64,000 nucleotides of DNA from Macrostomum hystrix (taxonomy: Eukaryota; Platyhelminthes; Macrostomidae), in assembly GCA_950097015.1 (NCBI GenBank), contig CATNEN010000015.1, positions 1,719,501 to 1,783,500 of the forward strand, given 5' to 3'. This document shows, piece after piece, positions 35,040-47,174 of this stretch. Position numbers and translations under genes: made by a program. The notes beneath the pieces are model-generated. The model saw only the letters and a program-made list of their open reading frames with translations, made no database searches and had not been told where the DNA came from. The first letter of the stretch is position 1. Every line of letters starts with the position of its first letter.

Positions 35040-38000
35040 TTAGCGTGTTTTTCCATTCGAAGAGTCCTTCCACTCTCGTGAAATAAAAAATTTCCAACCT
35101 GTCAGCTCAAATTCTCTTGCCTGCTTCTTCCTGGTCTCGTCCTGCTCTTTGAGAGCTTCGTACTTTTGCAGCGATGACTTCAGCTGGTGCACCATTGAGT
35201 CTTTGAGAGCGGGAAACAGCTGGGTTCGGAGTGGGGTCGCGAAACGATTCGGAGTTGCTTGACAATTTATACTTTTTGGCCCTCGCAAATCATTTAACCG
35301 CAGCTTCCCGTCTTTGAAATTGCGTTTTTCTGGCTCTTGGTTCGTTACTTACTTGTTTTGATTCGCTACTTTTTTGTCATTGAATCGCTTAATTCCTGTT
35401 GCTTCTCACTCAAAAAGTCCTTCTTATACCGCAATTCGTTACTTTTCGCTATTTAAATCGTTACTTATGGTTGGTACTTTTTTAGTTACTTCTCTCTACT
35501 TGAATCGTTACTTCTGGTTTCTCCTATGTCAGTTACTTTTTGCTGCTTAATTCGTTTTTTCTGGTTGCTACTACATCAGTTACTTTTCGTTAATTGAATC
35601 GTTACTTCTCGCTACTTGTTTCTGAGTTTAAGTTTCTACTATAAATTTCTCACCTTGGCCACCGCCTCGAACATCGGGATGAGCACAAACCGGATGAAGC
35701 CTATCTGTGCCGTCGGCTTTGTCACCTTCTCCCGGTCCATGAACGGCGCCACTGGCAGGCCTTCGATTTTCTCGCGATCCGACTGAATAAGTAGTATGTT
35801 TAGATATTATTTCCTTTTATTCCAGCGCTCTCATCAGTTGTCACCTAAAAATGGTAATCCAGACCTGGTTGAAGTATTCCTCTAGAAGGCAGTCGACCCA
35901 CGGCTCGCTGACCTCCATCGGGCGAACTTCGTTCGAAATGTCGCAGCATTTGATGAGAACCATCTTCAGCTGAGTACGGGATCGGTTTTCGGTTGAGCAC
36001 AACTTTATATCCCATTTTTACACAACACCTAGGGTTCTTTGATGTGCCGCCAACCCCAAGTCACTCGGGTTCTTTGATGTGCCGCCAACCCCAAGTCACT
36101 CGGGTTCTTTGATGTGCCGCCAACCCCAAGTCACTCGGGTTCTTTGATGTGCCGCCAACCCCAAGTCACTCGGGTTCTTTGATGTGCCGCCAACCCCAAG
36201 TCACTCGGGTTCTTTGATGTGCCGCCAACCCCAAGTCACTCGGGTTCTTTGATGTGCCGCCAACCCCAAGTCACTCGGGTTCTTTGATGTGCCGCCAACC
36301 CCAAGTCACTCGGGTTCTTTGATGTGCCGCCAACCCCAAGTCACTCGGGTTCTTTGATGTGCCGCCAACCCCAAGTCACTCGGGTTCTTTGATGTGCCGC
36401 CAACCCCAAGTTACTCGGGTTCTTTGATGTGCCGCCAACCCCAAGTCACTCGGGTTCTTTGATGTGCCGCCAACCCCAAGTTACTCGGGTTCTTTGATAT
36501 GCCGCCAACCCCAAGTCACTCGGGTTCTTTGATGTGCCGCCAACCCCAAGTCACTCGGGTTCTTTGATGTGCCGCCAACCCCAAGTCACTCGGGTTCTTT
36601 GATGTGCCGCCAACCCCAAGTCAACCCCAAGTTCCCATTACCGTGTCCGTGTGATCCTTCTTCGCAAAGTCGAAGCCCTCCTCCGTGCGCTTCTTGAAGT
36701 TCTCAAGAATTTCACCGTGCCTAGCCATGTCCGTGGCCAGGATGAGCATGGTCATGCCCTGCAGTTTGATATCGATATGAGAAATTAAATACTTATAATA
36801 AAAAATGCGAAATATCCCGAAATACGATTCCTGCTGCGATTCTAGCTACGATTCCTGCTGCGATTCTGGCTATGATTCTTACTACAATTCTAGCTACGAC
36901 TCTTGCTGCGATTCTAGCTACGATTCCTGCTGCGATTCTGGCTACGATTCCTGCTGCGATTCTAGCTACGATTCCTGCTGCGATTCTAGCTATTTCTGCT
37001 GCGATTCTGGCTACGATTGCTGCTGCGATTCTGGCTAGGATTCCTGCTGCGATTCTGGCTACGATTCCTGCTGCGATTCTGGCTAGGATTCCTGCTGCGA
37101 TTCTGGTTACGATTCCTGCTGCGATTCTAGCTACGATTCCTGTTGCGATTCTAGCTACGATTCCTGCTGCGATTCTGGCTACGATTCCTGTTGCGATTCT
37201 AGCTACGATTCCTGCTGCGATTCTGGCTACGATTCCTGCTGCGATTCTAGCTACGATTCCTGCTGCGATTCTAGCTATTTCTGCTGCGATTCTGGCTACG
37301 ATTGCTGCTGCGATTCTGGCTACGATTCCTGCTGCGATTCTGGCTACGATTCCTGCTGCGATTCTGGCTAGGATTCCTGCTGCGATTCTGGTTACGATTC
37401 CTGCTGCGATTCTAGCTACGATTCCTGTTGCGATTCTAGCTACGATTCCTGCTGCGATTCTGGCTACGATTCCTGCTGCGATTCTGGCTACGATTCCTGT
37501 TGCGATTCTAGCTACGATTCCTGCTGCGATTCTGGCTACGATTCCTGCTGCGATTCTAGCTACGATTCCTGCTGCGATTCTAGCTATTTCTGCTGCGATT
37601 CTGGCTACGATTCCTGCTGCGATTCTGGCTACGATTCCTGCTGCGATTTTAGCTACGATTCCTGCTGCGATTTTAGCTACGATTCCTGCTGCGATTCTGG
37701 CTAAAATTCCTGCTGCGATTCTGGCTACGATTCCTGCTGCGATTCTGGCTAAAATTCCTGCTGCGATTCTGGCTACGATTCCTGCTGCGATTTTAGCTAC
37801 GATTCCTGCTGCGATTCTGGCTAAAATTCCTGCTGCGATTCTAGCTATGATTCTTGCTGCGATTCTAGCTACGATTCCTGCTGCGATTCTAGCTACGATT
37901 CCTGCTGCGATTCTGGTTACAATTCCTGCTGCGATTCTAGCTACGACTCTTGCTGCGATTCTAGCTACGATTCCTGCTGCGATTCTGGCTACGATTCCTG

Positions 38001-41000
38001 CTGCGATTCTAGCTATAATTCGTAATGCGTTACTAACCCAGATTTATTCTAATCGGCGATACAATATAACAATAGCAATAGTTTATTTGGGATAATTTTC
38101 ACCTTTCTGATGCGCTGGAACGCGTCTTTGTCCACATTGGCGAAAATGTTGGTCTCCGGGTTATTGAGTATCTGGAAGGCCACTGCGCAGTGATGGTTCT
38201 CCAGCGGGCTGATGTCGTTGTACCTGATGGCCAGCTCCGTGCGCGCATTGATCTGGTAAGTGTTGTTGTATCCGGGATGGTCCAGGTCGTGACATATGGC
38301 GGCGGTGATGAGGACTCCCAGGTCCTCCTTGGGCAGCAGTGAGTCCAGGCCGCACAGGTGGATCATGCCGTACATCATTTGCGCAACACAGAAGCAGTGC
38401 CGGAAGTTGTGGAACGGATTGTTGCGATAGTTGGCCTGGATGCACAGCTGCGGGAATGCGCACAGCTCACTTAACTTGCTTTTCTACTGTTAGTAGGCTA
38501 AAGCAGCTCTTTTACTATTATATAGATTTGATAGCGAAAAAGCAACTACTGTCGCGACTTTCGACTCTGTTGTTTGCACTTTTTCTTGCATACTTCGTCC
38601 AGTTCAATCTATTTCCTTCTCTTCCGTTACCTCGGCTCGCGGCTGATCTTTCGCTCTCTCTCCCTTTCTCCTTTCTGATTGGTCGCCACCTCAGAGATGT
38701 CTTACCCCCCCATGAGGCTGTTTGCGCCTGCCCCAGTTATCTCTCTCCAGTGGTTCCACCGTGGACTGGAGAGCTGCCGCCAACCCAGCATCCTATTTTA
38801 TAGCTGGATGAATTCAAGCGATAATAATTTAGATGTCCAGATAGTTTTTCTAGTTCATTTTCCACGTTTATCTATAAATGATTTTCCATTTCTACTTATA
38901 GTAGACTACTATGGAGACGATAAGTAAATTCGTCGTTAATCGTTATTTAATGATTATTAAAATAGATTTTTACCACGTACTTTTTGTCTTTCGAGTGCAA
39001 AAAAGCAAACTTTTAATGACCTTTTCACTCACCAGCCAGCGTTTAAGAGTGACCGGGTTCATATTGAACTCCTGCAGTAGGTCCAGCTCGTGGTACATGT
39101 GCTCCAGTAAGCTCAGCATCTAGCCAGTTAGTCAGGGGATTATCCGCAGTTACTATTGAGTTTATCTACCAGTATTTAATTAAACCGATTAAATTATATT
39201 AAATCCGCACCTCGTTTGGCTCCCAGTGCCAGATGTCAAAGGTTGGCTTCTTCAAGTACTCGACAGTCTCCTGAGACAGGATGTACTGGAATCGAGTGTA
39301 ACAATGAGCGATTATCTGCAATGCCATTTTGAGCTGCTCACTGATCAAGTGTCAGATATACCTTCTGGAATGCCGGGACTCGCTTCATGCTGACAAACTT
39401 GATGCCGTTGTCGGCGCTCACAACTACATTGTCACTGTCCTGCGATGACATCGGAACCCTGAGATGCGATGAGCCAGGCAGAGGGTGCCTTACTGCAATC
39501 ACGCTTTGCAACAGCTGTGCTCATTGCTTCAATGATTGGTGCGATTCCTACCGCAATCGATTCTAGCTTCTATTACTTCCGTGATTGATTCTAGCTTCGA
39601 TTACTTCTGCGAGTGATTCTAGCTTCGATTCCTTCTGTGATTGATTCTAGCTTCGATTCCTTTTGTGATTGATTCTAGCTTCGATTCCTTCTGTGATTGG
39701 TTCTAGCTTCGATTCCTTCTGTGATTGGTTCTAGCTTCGATTCCTTCTGTGATTGATTCTAGCTTCGATTCCTTCTGTGAGTGATTCTAGCTTCGATTCC
39801 TTCTGTGAGATTCTAGCTTCGATTCCTTCTGTGATTCGTTCTAGCTTTGATTCCTTCTGTGATTGGTTCTAGCTTCGATTCCTTCTGTGATTGATTCTAG
39901 CTTCGATTCCTTTTGTGATTGATTCAAGCTTCGATTCCTTCTGTGATTCGTTCTAGCTTCGATTCCTTTTGTGATTGATTCTAGCTTCGATTCCTTCTGT
40001 GATTGATTCTAGCTTCGATTCCTTTTGTGATTGATTCAAGCTTCGATTCCTTCTGTGATTGATTCTAGCTTCGATTCCTTTTGTGATTGATTCTAGCTTC
40101 GATTCCTTCTGTGATTGGTTCTAGCTTCGATTCCTTCTGTGATTGGTTCTAGCTTCGATTCCTTCTGTGAGTGATTCTAGCTTCGATTCCTTCTGTGAGT
40201 GATTCTAGCTTCGATTCCTTCTGTGATTGATTCTAGCTTCGATTCCTTCTGTGATTGGTTCTAGCTTCGATTCCTTCTGTGATTGGTTCTAGCTTCGATT
40301 CCTTCTGTGATTGGTTCTAGCTTCGATTCCTTCCGTGATTGGTTCTGGCTTCGATTACTTCCGTGATTGATTCTAGCTTCGATTCCTTCTGTGATTGGTT
40401 CTAGCTTCGATTCCTTCCGTGATTGGTTCTGGCTTCGATTACTTCCGTGATTGATTCTAGCTTCGATTCCTTCTGTGATTGGTTCTAGCTTCGATTCCTT
40501 CTGTGATTGGTTCTGGCTTCGATTACTTCCGTGATTGATTCTAGCTTCGATTCCTTCTGTGATTGGTTCTAGCTTCGATTCCTTCTGTGAGTGATTCTAG
40601 CTTCGATTCCTTCTGTGAGTGATTCTAGCTTCGATTCCTTCTGTGATTGGTTCTAGCTTCGATTCCTTCTGTGATTGGTTCTAGCTTCGATTCCTTCTGT
40701 GAGTGATTCTAGCTTCGATTCCTTCTGTGAGTGATTCTAGCTTCGATTCCTTCTGTGATTGATTCTAGCTTCGATTCCTTCTGTGATTGGTTCTAGCTTC
40801 GATTCCTTCTGTGATTGGTTCTAGCTTCGATTCCTTCTGTGATTGGTTCTAGCTTCGATTCCTTCTGTGATTGATTCTAGCTTCGATTCCTTCTGTGATT
40901 GGTTCTGGCTTCGATTACTTCCGTGATTGATTCTAGCTTCGATTCCTTCTGTGATTGGTTCTAGCTTCGATTCCTTCTGTGAGTGATTCTAGCTTCGATT

Positions 41001-44000
41001 CCTTCTGTGAGTGATTCTAGCTTCGATTCCTTCTGTGATTGATTCTAGCTTCGATTCCTTCTGTGATTGGTTCTAGCTTCGATTCCTTCTGTGATTGGTT
41101 CTAGCTTCGATTCCTTCTGTGAGTGATTCTAGCTTCGATTCCTTCTGTGAGTGATTCTAGCTTCGATTCCTTCTGTGATTGATTCTAGCTTCGATTCCTT
41201 CTGTGATTGGTTCTAGCTTCGATTCCTTCTGTGATTGGTTCTAGCTTCGATTCCTTCTGTGATTGGTTCTAGCTTCGATTCCTTCTGTGATTGATTCTAG
41301 CTTCGATTCCTTCTGTGATTGGTTCTAGCTTCGATTCCTTCTGTGATTGGTTCTAGCTTCGATTCCTTCTGTGATTGGTTCTAGCTTCGATTCCTTCTGT
41401 GATTGGTTCTAGCTTCGATTCCTTCTGTGATTGGTTCTAGCTTCGATTCCTTCTGTGATTGGTTCTAGCTTCGATTCCTTCTGTGAGTGATTCTAGCTTC
41501 GATTCCTTCTGTGATTGATTCTAGCTTCGATTCCTTCTGTGATTGGTTCTAGCTTCGATTCCTTCTGTGATTGGTTCTAGCTTCGATTCCTTCTGTGATT
41601 GGTTCTAGCTTCGATTCCTTCTGTGATTGGTTCTAGCTTCGATTCCTTCTGTGATAATTCTACCTTCGATTTCTTCTGTGATTCTAGCTTCGGTTCTAGC
41701 TTCGATTCCTTCAGCTATTATATTATGGATTCTATGGTTCTAGTCTGGATTCTGAGTTGTAATAGACGTATCACTACGATTATAAAAGTTGTGCATAGTA
41801 CTTGTATAACTTTTCAAACTTACAAAGTTAATTTTTATTAACGACTTAGGATCAGTTTTCTTTGTATCAAGTTTTCCATGGAAACGACACGAAATTGAAA
41901 GACTGCACACATTTTCCTCCTAAACTTCCTTATAAAATTCGCTTACCTAGGTCTACTTACAAGTCAATGTCCGCATCTGACATCCAACACTCGAACGTCA
42001 ACACTGTCTCACCTGGGCGCAAACTAATCAACTAGTATCAAGCGAGAGAGTGAAATCTACTCTACATCTGATTCTCCCTGGAGAATTCCCCCCCCCAAAT
42101 GAGCAGAGGCTTATCACGTGCGTGGGAGCCGCCTCACCTGGGCTCGCACTCTGATCAAACAATCCCCTATTCTCAATCTCAAATCCTCGGTATGCAATGC
42201 GAGTTACATCTCCTCGTCGGATGGGGCCTGGTTCGAGCAAGTGAAGCAAAACTGAAGCCTGGCAACGCACGGATCGAAGGCGCCGCTAATGAACCCGGTG
42301 AAAAGAGACTAATCAGAGAAGCAGACTCCTCTCCCTCGCCTGGCTGCATCGGCAAGGACTCCCCATCGGCAAGGACGGCCGGCAAGAAGCGTTTTGAGAG
42401 GTGGTGCGATACATCTGTCATTTAGAGGTCGCATTTTATTGAAGCATCAGAACAATCAACCTACCGCGCGATCACCATGAACTAAATCTTTTCACACTGC
42501 TCATCTAGTTCAAACTCGTTGGAACTAAGTTCGGACACGGGCGGCTTGTTGAGTGTTGAATTGATAGATCGTAGTTTCTTAAAATAGCAACAGCCTTTTC
42601 CACACCCAAACACCTAAGACCATCCACTCACACCCTCAACCCAGGCTCCTCTCTGACCTCGATGTACATCTGTTTATTCTAGCCATTCCACTCACACCCT
42701 CAACCCGCGCTCCTCTCTGCCCTCGATGTACATCTGTTTATTCTAGCCATTCCACTCACACCCTCAACCCGCGCTCCTCTCTGCCCTCGATGTACATCTG
42801 TTTATTCTAGCTATTCCACTCACACCCTCAACCCGCGCTCCTCTCTGCCCTCGATGTACATCTGTTTATTCTAGCCATTCCACTCACACCCTCAACCCAG
42901 GCTCCTCTCTGCCCTCGATGTACATCTGTTTCTTTTAGCCCATATCCAGTTAAGTCCTCAGCCCGGGCTCCATGAACCCGGACACATGCAGATCCATCAA
43001 TACCCCACACCCCTCATTAATGTCAGTGTCCAGTGTATTACACAGTGCCAATAGATGGCTATGTAGTTACTAAATACGCAAAGCAGGCTTGACAAACTCA
43101 CAGTTTTGGTCCGACAGCCCCCGAGGCCTGGCTGATCTTTTTTCCCTGCTGCCACACCTGATCTCGCACTTCGCTAATGTCTTTCTTGCACCGCTCGATT
43201 TCCACCAACTTGAGCGACTCAGCTGGAAGAAATATTTATCAACTGATAATAAAGACTGATAAAATGTTATGTCCACAAAATCTCACTCTCGGTCTCAACT
43301 CACTTTCCAAACGCTTCTCGATCATGTTGAGTCGTTTGTCAAGCTCGGTGCGAAACTCGTCCATTCGAAAGGCTCTGAAGAAAAGTTTTATAGATTGTTA
43401 CTATTAAATAGTTTTTACCTGTCAGCAGCTCCCAGGTAAAATAATACTGGGTTTACTTGTTAAACTGGTCGCCAACTTTGCTGAGGATGAGGCTGAGGGC
43501 TTGAACCTCAGTTTCAGCAGTCTCAGCCGCTTTGGTGACGTTTACTCGGTAAGCCGAGCTGCAAAGGTGACAGGCAATATTTGGTTGCACAATCGGAGAA
43601 CGAAGAAATCGCATTGGTAGAATTATCCCATTCTTGGCTCACTCGGACGAATTCTGCGGCATTCCCGGCACAATGGGCACGTGACCTCCTTCGGCTGTTT
43701 TCAATGTGATCTGCGAACTGCGCCTCACCTGCGCCACCTGGCAGATCAGGTCGTGAATGTCCTGCGATGAGCAGTGCGGACTGAACACGATCTGAGGGAG
43801 TGCGGTAGGCTGATGTCTAACAGCTCGGCTGATGTCTAACAGCTCGGCTGTGTCTAACAGCTCGGCTGTGACTAACAGCATGGCTATGTCTAACAGCTCG
43901 GTTGATTTCTAACAGCTTGGTTGATTTCTAATAGCTTAGTTGATTTCTAACAGCTCTAACAGCTTGGTTGATTTCTAATAGCTTAGTTGATTTCTAACAG

Positions 44001-45162
44001 CTCTAACAGCTTGGCTGTGTCTAACAGCTTGGTTGATGTCTAACATCTCGGCTGTGTCTAACAGTTTGGCTGTGTCTAACAGCTTGGCTGTGTCTAACAG
44101 CTCGGCTGTGTCTAACAGCTTGGCTGTGTCTAACAGCTTGGCTGTGTCTAACAGCTTGGCTGTGTCTAACAGCATGGCCATGTCTAACAGCTTGGTTGAT
44201 TTCTAACAGCTTGGCTGTGTCTAACAGCTTGGCTGTGTCTAACAGCATGGCCATGTCTAACAGCTTGGTTGATTTCTAACAGCTTGGTTGATTTCTAATA
44301 GCTTGGGTGATTTCTAACAGCTTGGCTGTGTCTAACAGCATGGCTATGTCTAACAGCTCGGCTGTGTCTAACAGCTTGGCTATGTCTAACAGCTCGGCTG
44401 TGTCTAACAGCTTGGCTGTGTCTAACAGCTTGGCTGTGTCTAACAGCTTGGCTGTGTCTAACAGCTTGGCTGTGTCTAACAGCTTGGCTGTGTCTAACAG
44501 CTTGGCTGTGTCTAACAGCATGGCTATGTCTAACAGCTCGGCTGTGTCTAACAGCTTGGCTATGTCTAACAGCTCGGCTGTGTCTAACAGCATGGCCATG
44601 TCTAACAGCTTGGTTGATTTCTAACAGCTTGGTTGATTTCTAACAGCTTGGTTGATTTCTAACAGCTCGGCTGTGTCTAACAGCTTGGCTATGTCTAACA
44701 GCTCGGCTGTGTCTAACAGCTTGGCTGTGTCTAACAGCTTGGCTGTGTCTAACAGCTTGGCTGTGTCTAACAGCTTGGCTGTGTCTAACAGCTTGGCTGT
44801 GTCTAACAGCTTGTATTTACAGTTTCTAACAGTTTGCTTTCAGTGTGAAACGGACTGCCTAATTACACAGCTAGGCATAAGAAATCTGAATGTACCAAAT
44901 CGAAAATCGTATAAAGTTTTAATAAAGCACTGCTGAAAAGATCAGGTAATAAAATGATTATTTTCGGATTAATTTGCACCTGTTCAATAGTCAAGTCTTC
45001 TTTTACTAGCTTCCAATTAATGGCTTTTTATCAGGAATGTCCCACACTGAGTATTCTAACATAATCATTTCAGTGTTTCGATGTTCTATAAATTCTCACC
45101 GACTCGGTCTTGCCGTTGACGCTCAGAAATATCGATCTAGATGTTGCGACTCCGTTGCCCAT
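35040..45162 (-). CDS. PDE9A-like: cGMP phosphodiesterase of the PDE9 family, complete, 13 exons
   Basis: Exons (minus): 45162-45100, 43791-43643, 43558-43457, 43374-43304, 43222-43102, 39458-39362, 39285-39211, 39119-39033, 38447-38103, 36758-36642, 35969-35865, 35782-35654, 35219-35040. All junctions are GT..AG and all phases fit; the total of 1641 bp encodes 546 residues. The start MGNGVATS allows N-myristoylation and matches the MGSG start of PDE9A. The N-terminal domain ([20 protein letters not shown]) and coiled coil ([15 protein letters not shown]) also match PDE9A. The catalytic HD domain has HNFRH (H268, H272), ICHDLDHPG (H308, D309), the metal Asp in [10 protein letters not shown] (D419) and the invariant Gln in PTAQIGFI (Q470). 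It should hydrolyse cGMP to GMP at a two-metal site in the cytosol; the PDE9 type is high-affinity and cGMP-specific. The larger introns are packed with arrays. A CCAAT box (ATGACCAATCAGG, minus) lies about 220 bp upstream of the start codon. Confidence 0.95.
36030..36630. repeat. 35-bp minisatellite filling a PDE9 intron
   Basis: About 17 almost identical copies of GGGTTCTTTGATGTGCCGCC followed by AACCCCAAGTCACTC. Only a few point variants are present (GTTACTC, GATATGCC), suggesting recent expansion. It begins about 11 bp inside the intron after the exon ending at 36642 and makes up nearly all of the 672-bp intron. Confidence 0.95.
36815..38030. repeat. 24-bp minisatellite, second PDE9 block
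   Basis: About 50 copies of GATTCCTGCTGCGATTCTAG plus CTAC with shorter 15-bp units (TATTTCTGCTGCGAT) at about 36990, 37272 and 37585. These short units recur about 285 and 310 bp apart, showing block duplication. It occupies nearly the whole intron between exons 38447-38103 and 36758-36642. The sense strand of the array is open as an ATIPAAIL repeat, which is an artefact. Confidence 0.95.
39533..41725. repeat. 28-bp minisatellite, third PDE9 block
   Basis: About 78 copies of GATTCTAGCTTCGATTCCTT plus CTGTGATT (28 bp, with GGTTCTAG and GAGTGATTCTAG forms). The core GATTCTAGCT-CGATTCC is shared with the 24-bp arrays in other PDE9 introns. Variant blocks containing TTACTTCCGTGATT recur at about 40.35, 40.44, 40.53 and 40.91 kb, indicating higher-order duplication. 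It starts about 75 bp upstream of the exon at 39458. Confidence 0.95.
42625..42940. repeat. 64-bp repeat, five copies
   Basis: Five copies of a 64-bp unit beginning CCACTCACACCCTCAACCCG and containing CTCGATGTACATCTGTTTAT. It lies in the long PDE9 intron 39459-43101, just upstream of nothing else recognised. The neighbouring stretch 41730-42620 has short open frames on both strands but no supported exon. Confidence 0.9.
43805..44815. repeat. 18-bp minisatellite in the first PDE9 intron
   Basis: About 55 copies of TAACAGCTTGGCTGTGTC, each able to fold as ACAGC-TTG-GCTGT (5-bp stem). Variants with GGTTGATTTC or GGCCATGTC occur in blocks. It starts about 14 bp upstream (minus strand) of the exon at 43791. 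Confidence 0.95.
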
Positions 45163-45775
45163 GACAACCAATTAGAAAAGATGCAGAAAATTTTAGGTCT
45201 ACAAAAGAAACTCAGGCGAGACAGAAGACAGAGAGACAAAGCACGAATGTATGGGAGATTCGGCCTTTTTATTCCCATCGTTTTATGCGAGTGTAGATTA
45301 ACGAGAATTCCCAGGGGGGGTTGATGAAAAAGGCCACGAACAGAGCACGAGACAGCCGGACACGGGACTGCGTCGAACCTGATTGGTCATCCGCGGACTG
45401 CAATAATGACGGCGAGAAAAAGAAAAAAAGCGGGTATCTGATTAGCACGAAGGATAATCTTCCCTTTCCTAAAGACGGGGAACCTTATCTGGCCATGTAT
45501 TTCGTGTTTATGTCAGTGGCCGTGTTCGACCTCCGCGCTCCGAGTCTCCTTCAGAACACTGTGCCAGAATTAGTACACTTTGAGAACATGGACTCAAACG
45601 AACTAATCGAATTTAAGTCTAGCGAAAGTGTGTCTCGCTAGACTATTCAAACTCAAGTACTCGTACTAATTGGGTGGCACTCAAAGATAGGGAACAGGTT
45701 ACGTATATTGTCATAAAATTAGATTTCGACATTAGGAATTGAGAATAAAAAATCTAGGAATTTTTTTATGTTGCC
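45163..45775. other. probable PDE9 5' region
   Basis: The divergent interval between PDE9 (minus) and VMO-I (plus) starts here. A CCAAT box on the minus strand at about 45380-45390 suits a PDE9 promoter. A 106-codon plus-strand frame (45321-45641) has no supporting features and is left out. Confidence 0.4.
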
Positions 45776-45870
45776 ATGCTCGGATCTGTCATATTGGGAT
45801 CTGTCATATTGGGATCTGTCATATTGGGATCTTTCATATTGGGATCTGTCATATTGGGATCTGTCATCAT
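45776..45870. repeat. 15-bp repeat, six copies
   Basis: Six copies of GGATCTGTCATATTG with one CTTTC variant, in the interval between PDE9 and VMO-I. Confidence 0.9.
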
Positions 45871-46355
45871 TGCCATAGATTTTTGAGCTTGTGTAACACT
45901 ACCCCTGACCTTCGCGCACGTTTCTTGCTGCAGCTCCTAAATAGAAAAAGATATGAACATGATTTTAACATTGTTTTCTTTGTGACAAAATTTCTTTTCT
46001 TTTGACATAATGGGCGTGAAATTTCATGGCTCCGTTGAAGAGCTACGTTGGACATTCCGGGAACTTTTGGGACACCCCTCGTATCTACAAGTACGAGGTA
46101 TGCAATTAGTGCATGCTGTTATTGTGACTCTGATGCCAAGTGACCAACATTTTCACTCCTTGGTTGAAACTTTTCATGCCTGAAAATTTAAAGAGCGTAG
46201 GAAAAACGGCGTGTTAAAAGTGTGCTGATTTCAATCTTTCATCATTTGCTTTTCAGATCGCTTGACTAAAGTTGGACTCTGTCACTTGCAGCCCTGGAAG
46301 ATTGCTGCCCTCCTGTTGTTGCTGGTCACCCACAGCTGCTGCTGCTCGCACAGCT

Positions 46356-46363
46356 TATATAAA
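46356..46363 (+). promoter_or_regulatory. TATA box of the VMO-I gene
   Basis: TATATAAA lies about 88 bp upstream of the VMO-I start codon. The inverted copy at 48 kb reads TATCTAAA at the same place, so its TATA box is broken. Confidence 0.5.
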
Positions 46364-46450
46364 CTGGTCTGCAGTGAGTCCTGTTTCATCGAACTGACCA
46401 TCACAGCTACCATATTGAGTACACCATCTTGCACTGTTAGACCGAAGAGC

Positions 46451-47174
46451 ATGATGCTGCTGCTGCCTTCTCTGCTGCTGCCCGCACTGCTGCTCATGAG
46501 TTGCAACAGCGTCACAGGTGAGTCTGTCGTGTTCCATTCCTCCACTCATTAGCAAAGGCTGCGGCATTCACCATTGCAGGCAATCGGTGGGCGGCCACCT
46601 TGACCCCGGAAGCGAATACTGATTGGGGAGACTGGGGCAAGTGGGCCAGCTGTCCTGATGGAACCTTTGTCAGCAGGTGAGAATTGTGAATCAGCTGCAT
46701 CACTCACAAGCAGTCATCACCAACATCAGTCACCGGTCACACACGTTGCCTTGCAGGTTCCAGCTGAAAGTGGAGCACAGGCAGTGCGAAGGTGACGACA
46801 CTGCCCTGAACGCTGTGAGGATGTTCTGCTCAAGCGACGGTAGCTGGGGAAGACACTCGCTGCAAAGTGCCTCTGGCGGCTGGGGCGTCTGGCGCGACTT
46901 CTCGCACTGCAACAGGTTCTACTCGGGCATCCAGTTCCGCTCGGAGCCGCCTCAGAGCAATGGTGACGACACGGCTGGCAACAATGTCCGCCTACTGTGC
47001 GACGGCAACTGGCAGAATGGTGGCGGCATGTACTGGGGCAGCTGGACCGATGCCCAGTTCTGTCCTGACAACAGCTTCATCTGCGCACTGCGCACCAAGG
47101 TGGAGCACCCGCAGGGCGCGGGTGACGACACGGCCCTCAATGCCATTGAAGTCCAGTGCTGCTACGGCGACTGA
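46451..47174 (+). CDS. VMO1-like: vitelline membrane outer layer protein I (VMO-I) homologue
   Basis: Exons 46451-46517, 46580-46676 and 46757-47174 with clean GT..AG sites (CACAG|GTGAGT, CATTGCAG, CAGCAG|GTGAGA, CCTTGCAG) and matching phases give 193 residues. Residues 1 to about 21 form a Leu-rich signal peptide. The mature protein shows the three-fold pattern of the VMO-I beta-prism: WGDWGKWASCPDGTF, GVWRDFSHCNRF and WGSWTDAQFC, each followed by a GDDTA(L/G)N motif (KVEH..GDDTALNA). VMO-I is a secreted egg-coat or mucosal protein in vertebrates, related in fold to carbohydrate-binding prisms; relatives occur widely in invertebrates. Length is close to the usual about 180-200. Introns are 62 and 80 bp. 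A polyadenylation signal AATAAA is at 47452-47457. Confidence 0.93.

Noticed and set aside
36872..38095. 407-codon ATIPAAIL repeat protein
   Set aside because: Lies within a PDE9 intron on the opposite strand; 24-bp unit artefact.
42028..42425. Overlapping 80-108 codon frames on both strands
   Set aside because: No homology, no splice sites, within a PDE9 intron; short B-box-like GGTTCGAGC near 42230 is not enough for a SINE call.
45321..45641. 106-codon plus-strand frame upstream of PDE9
   Set aside because: No domain, signal or exon structure; lies where the PDE9 promoter is expected.
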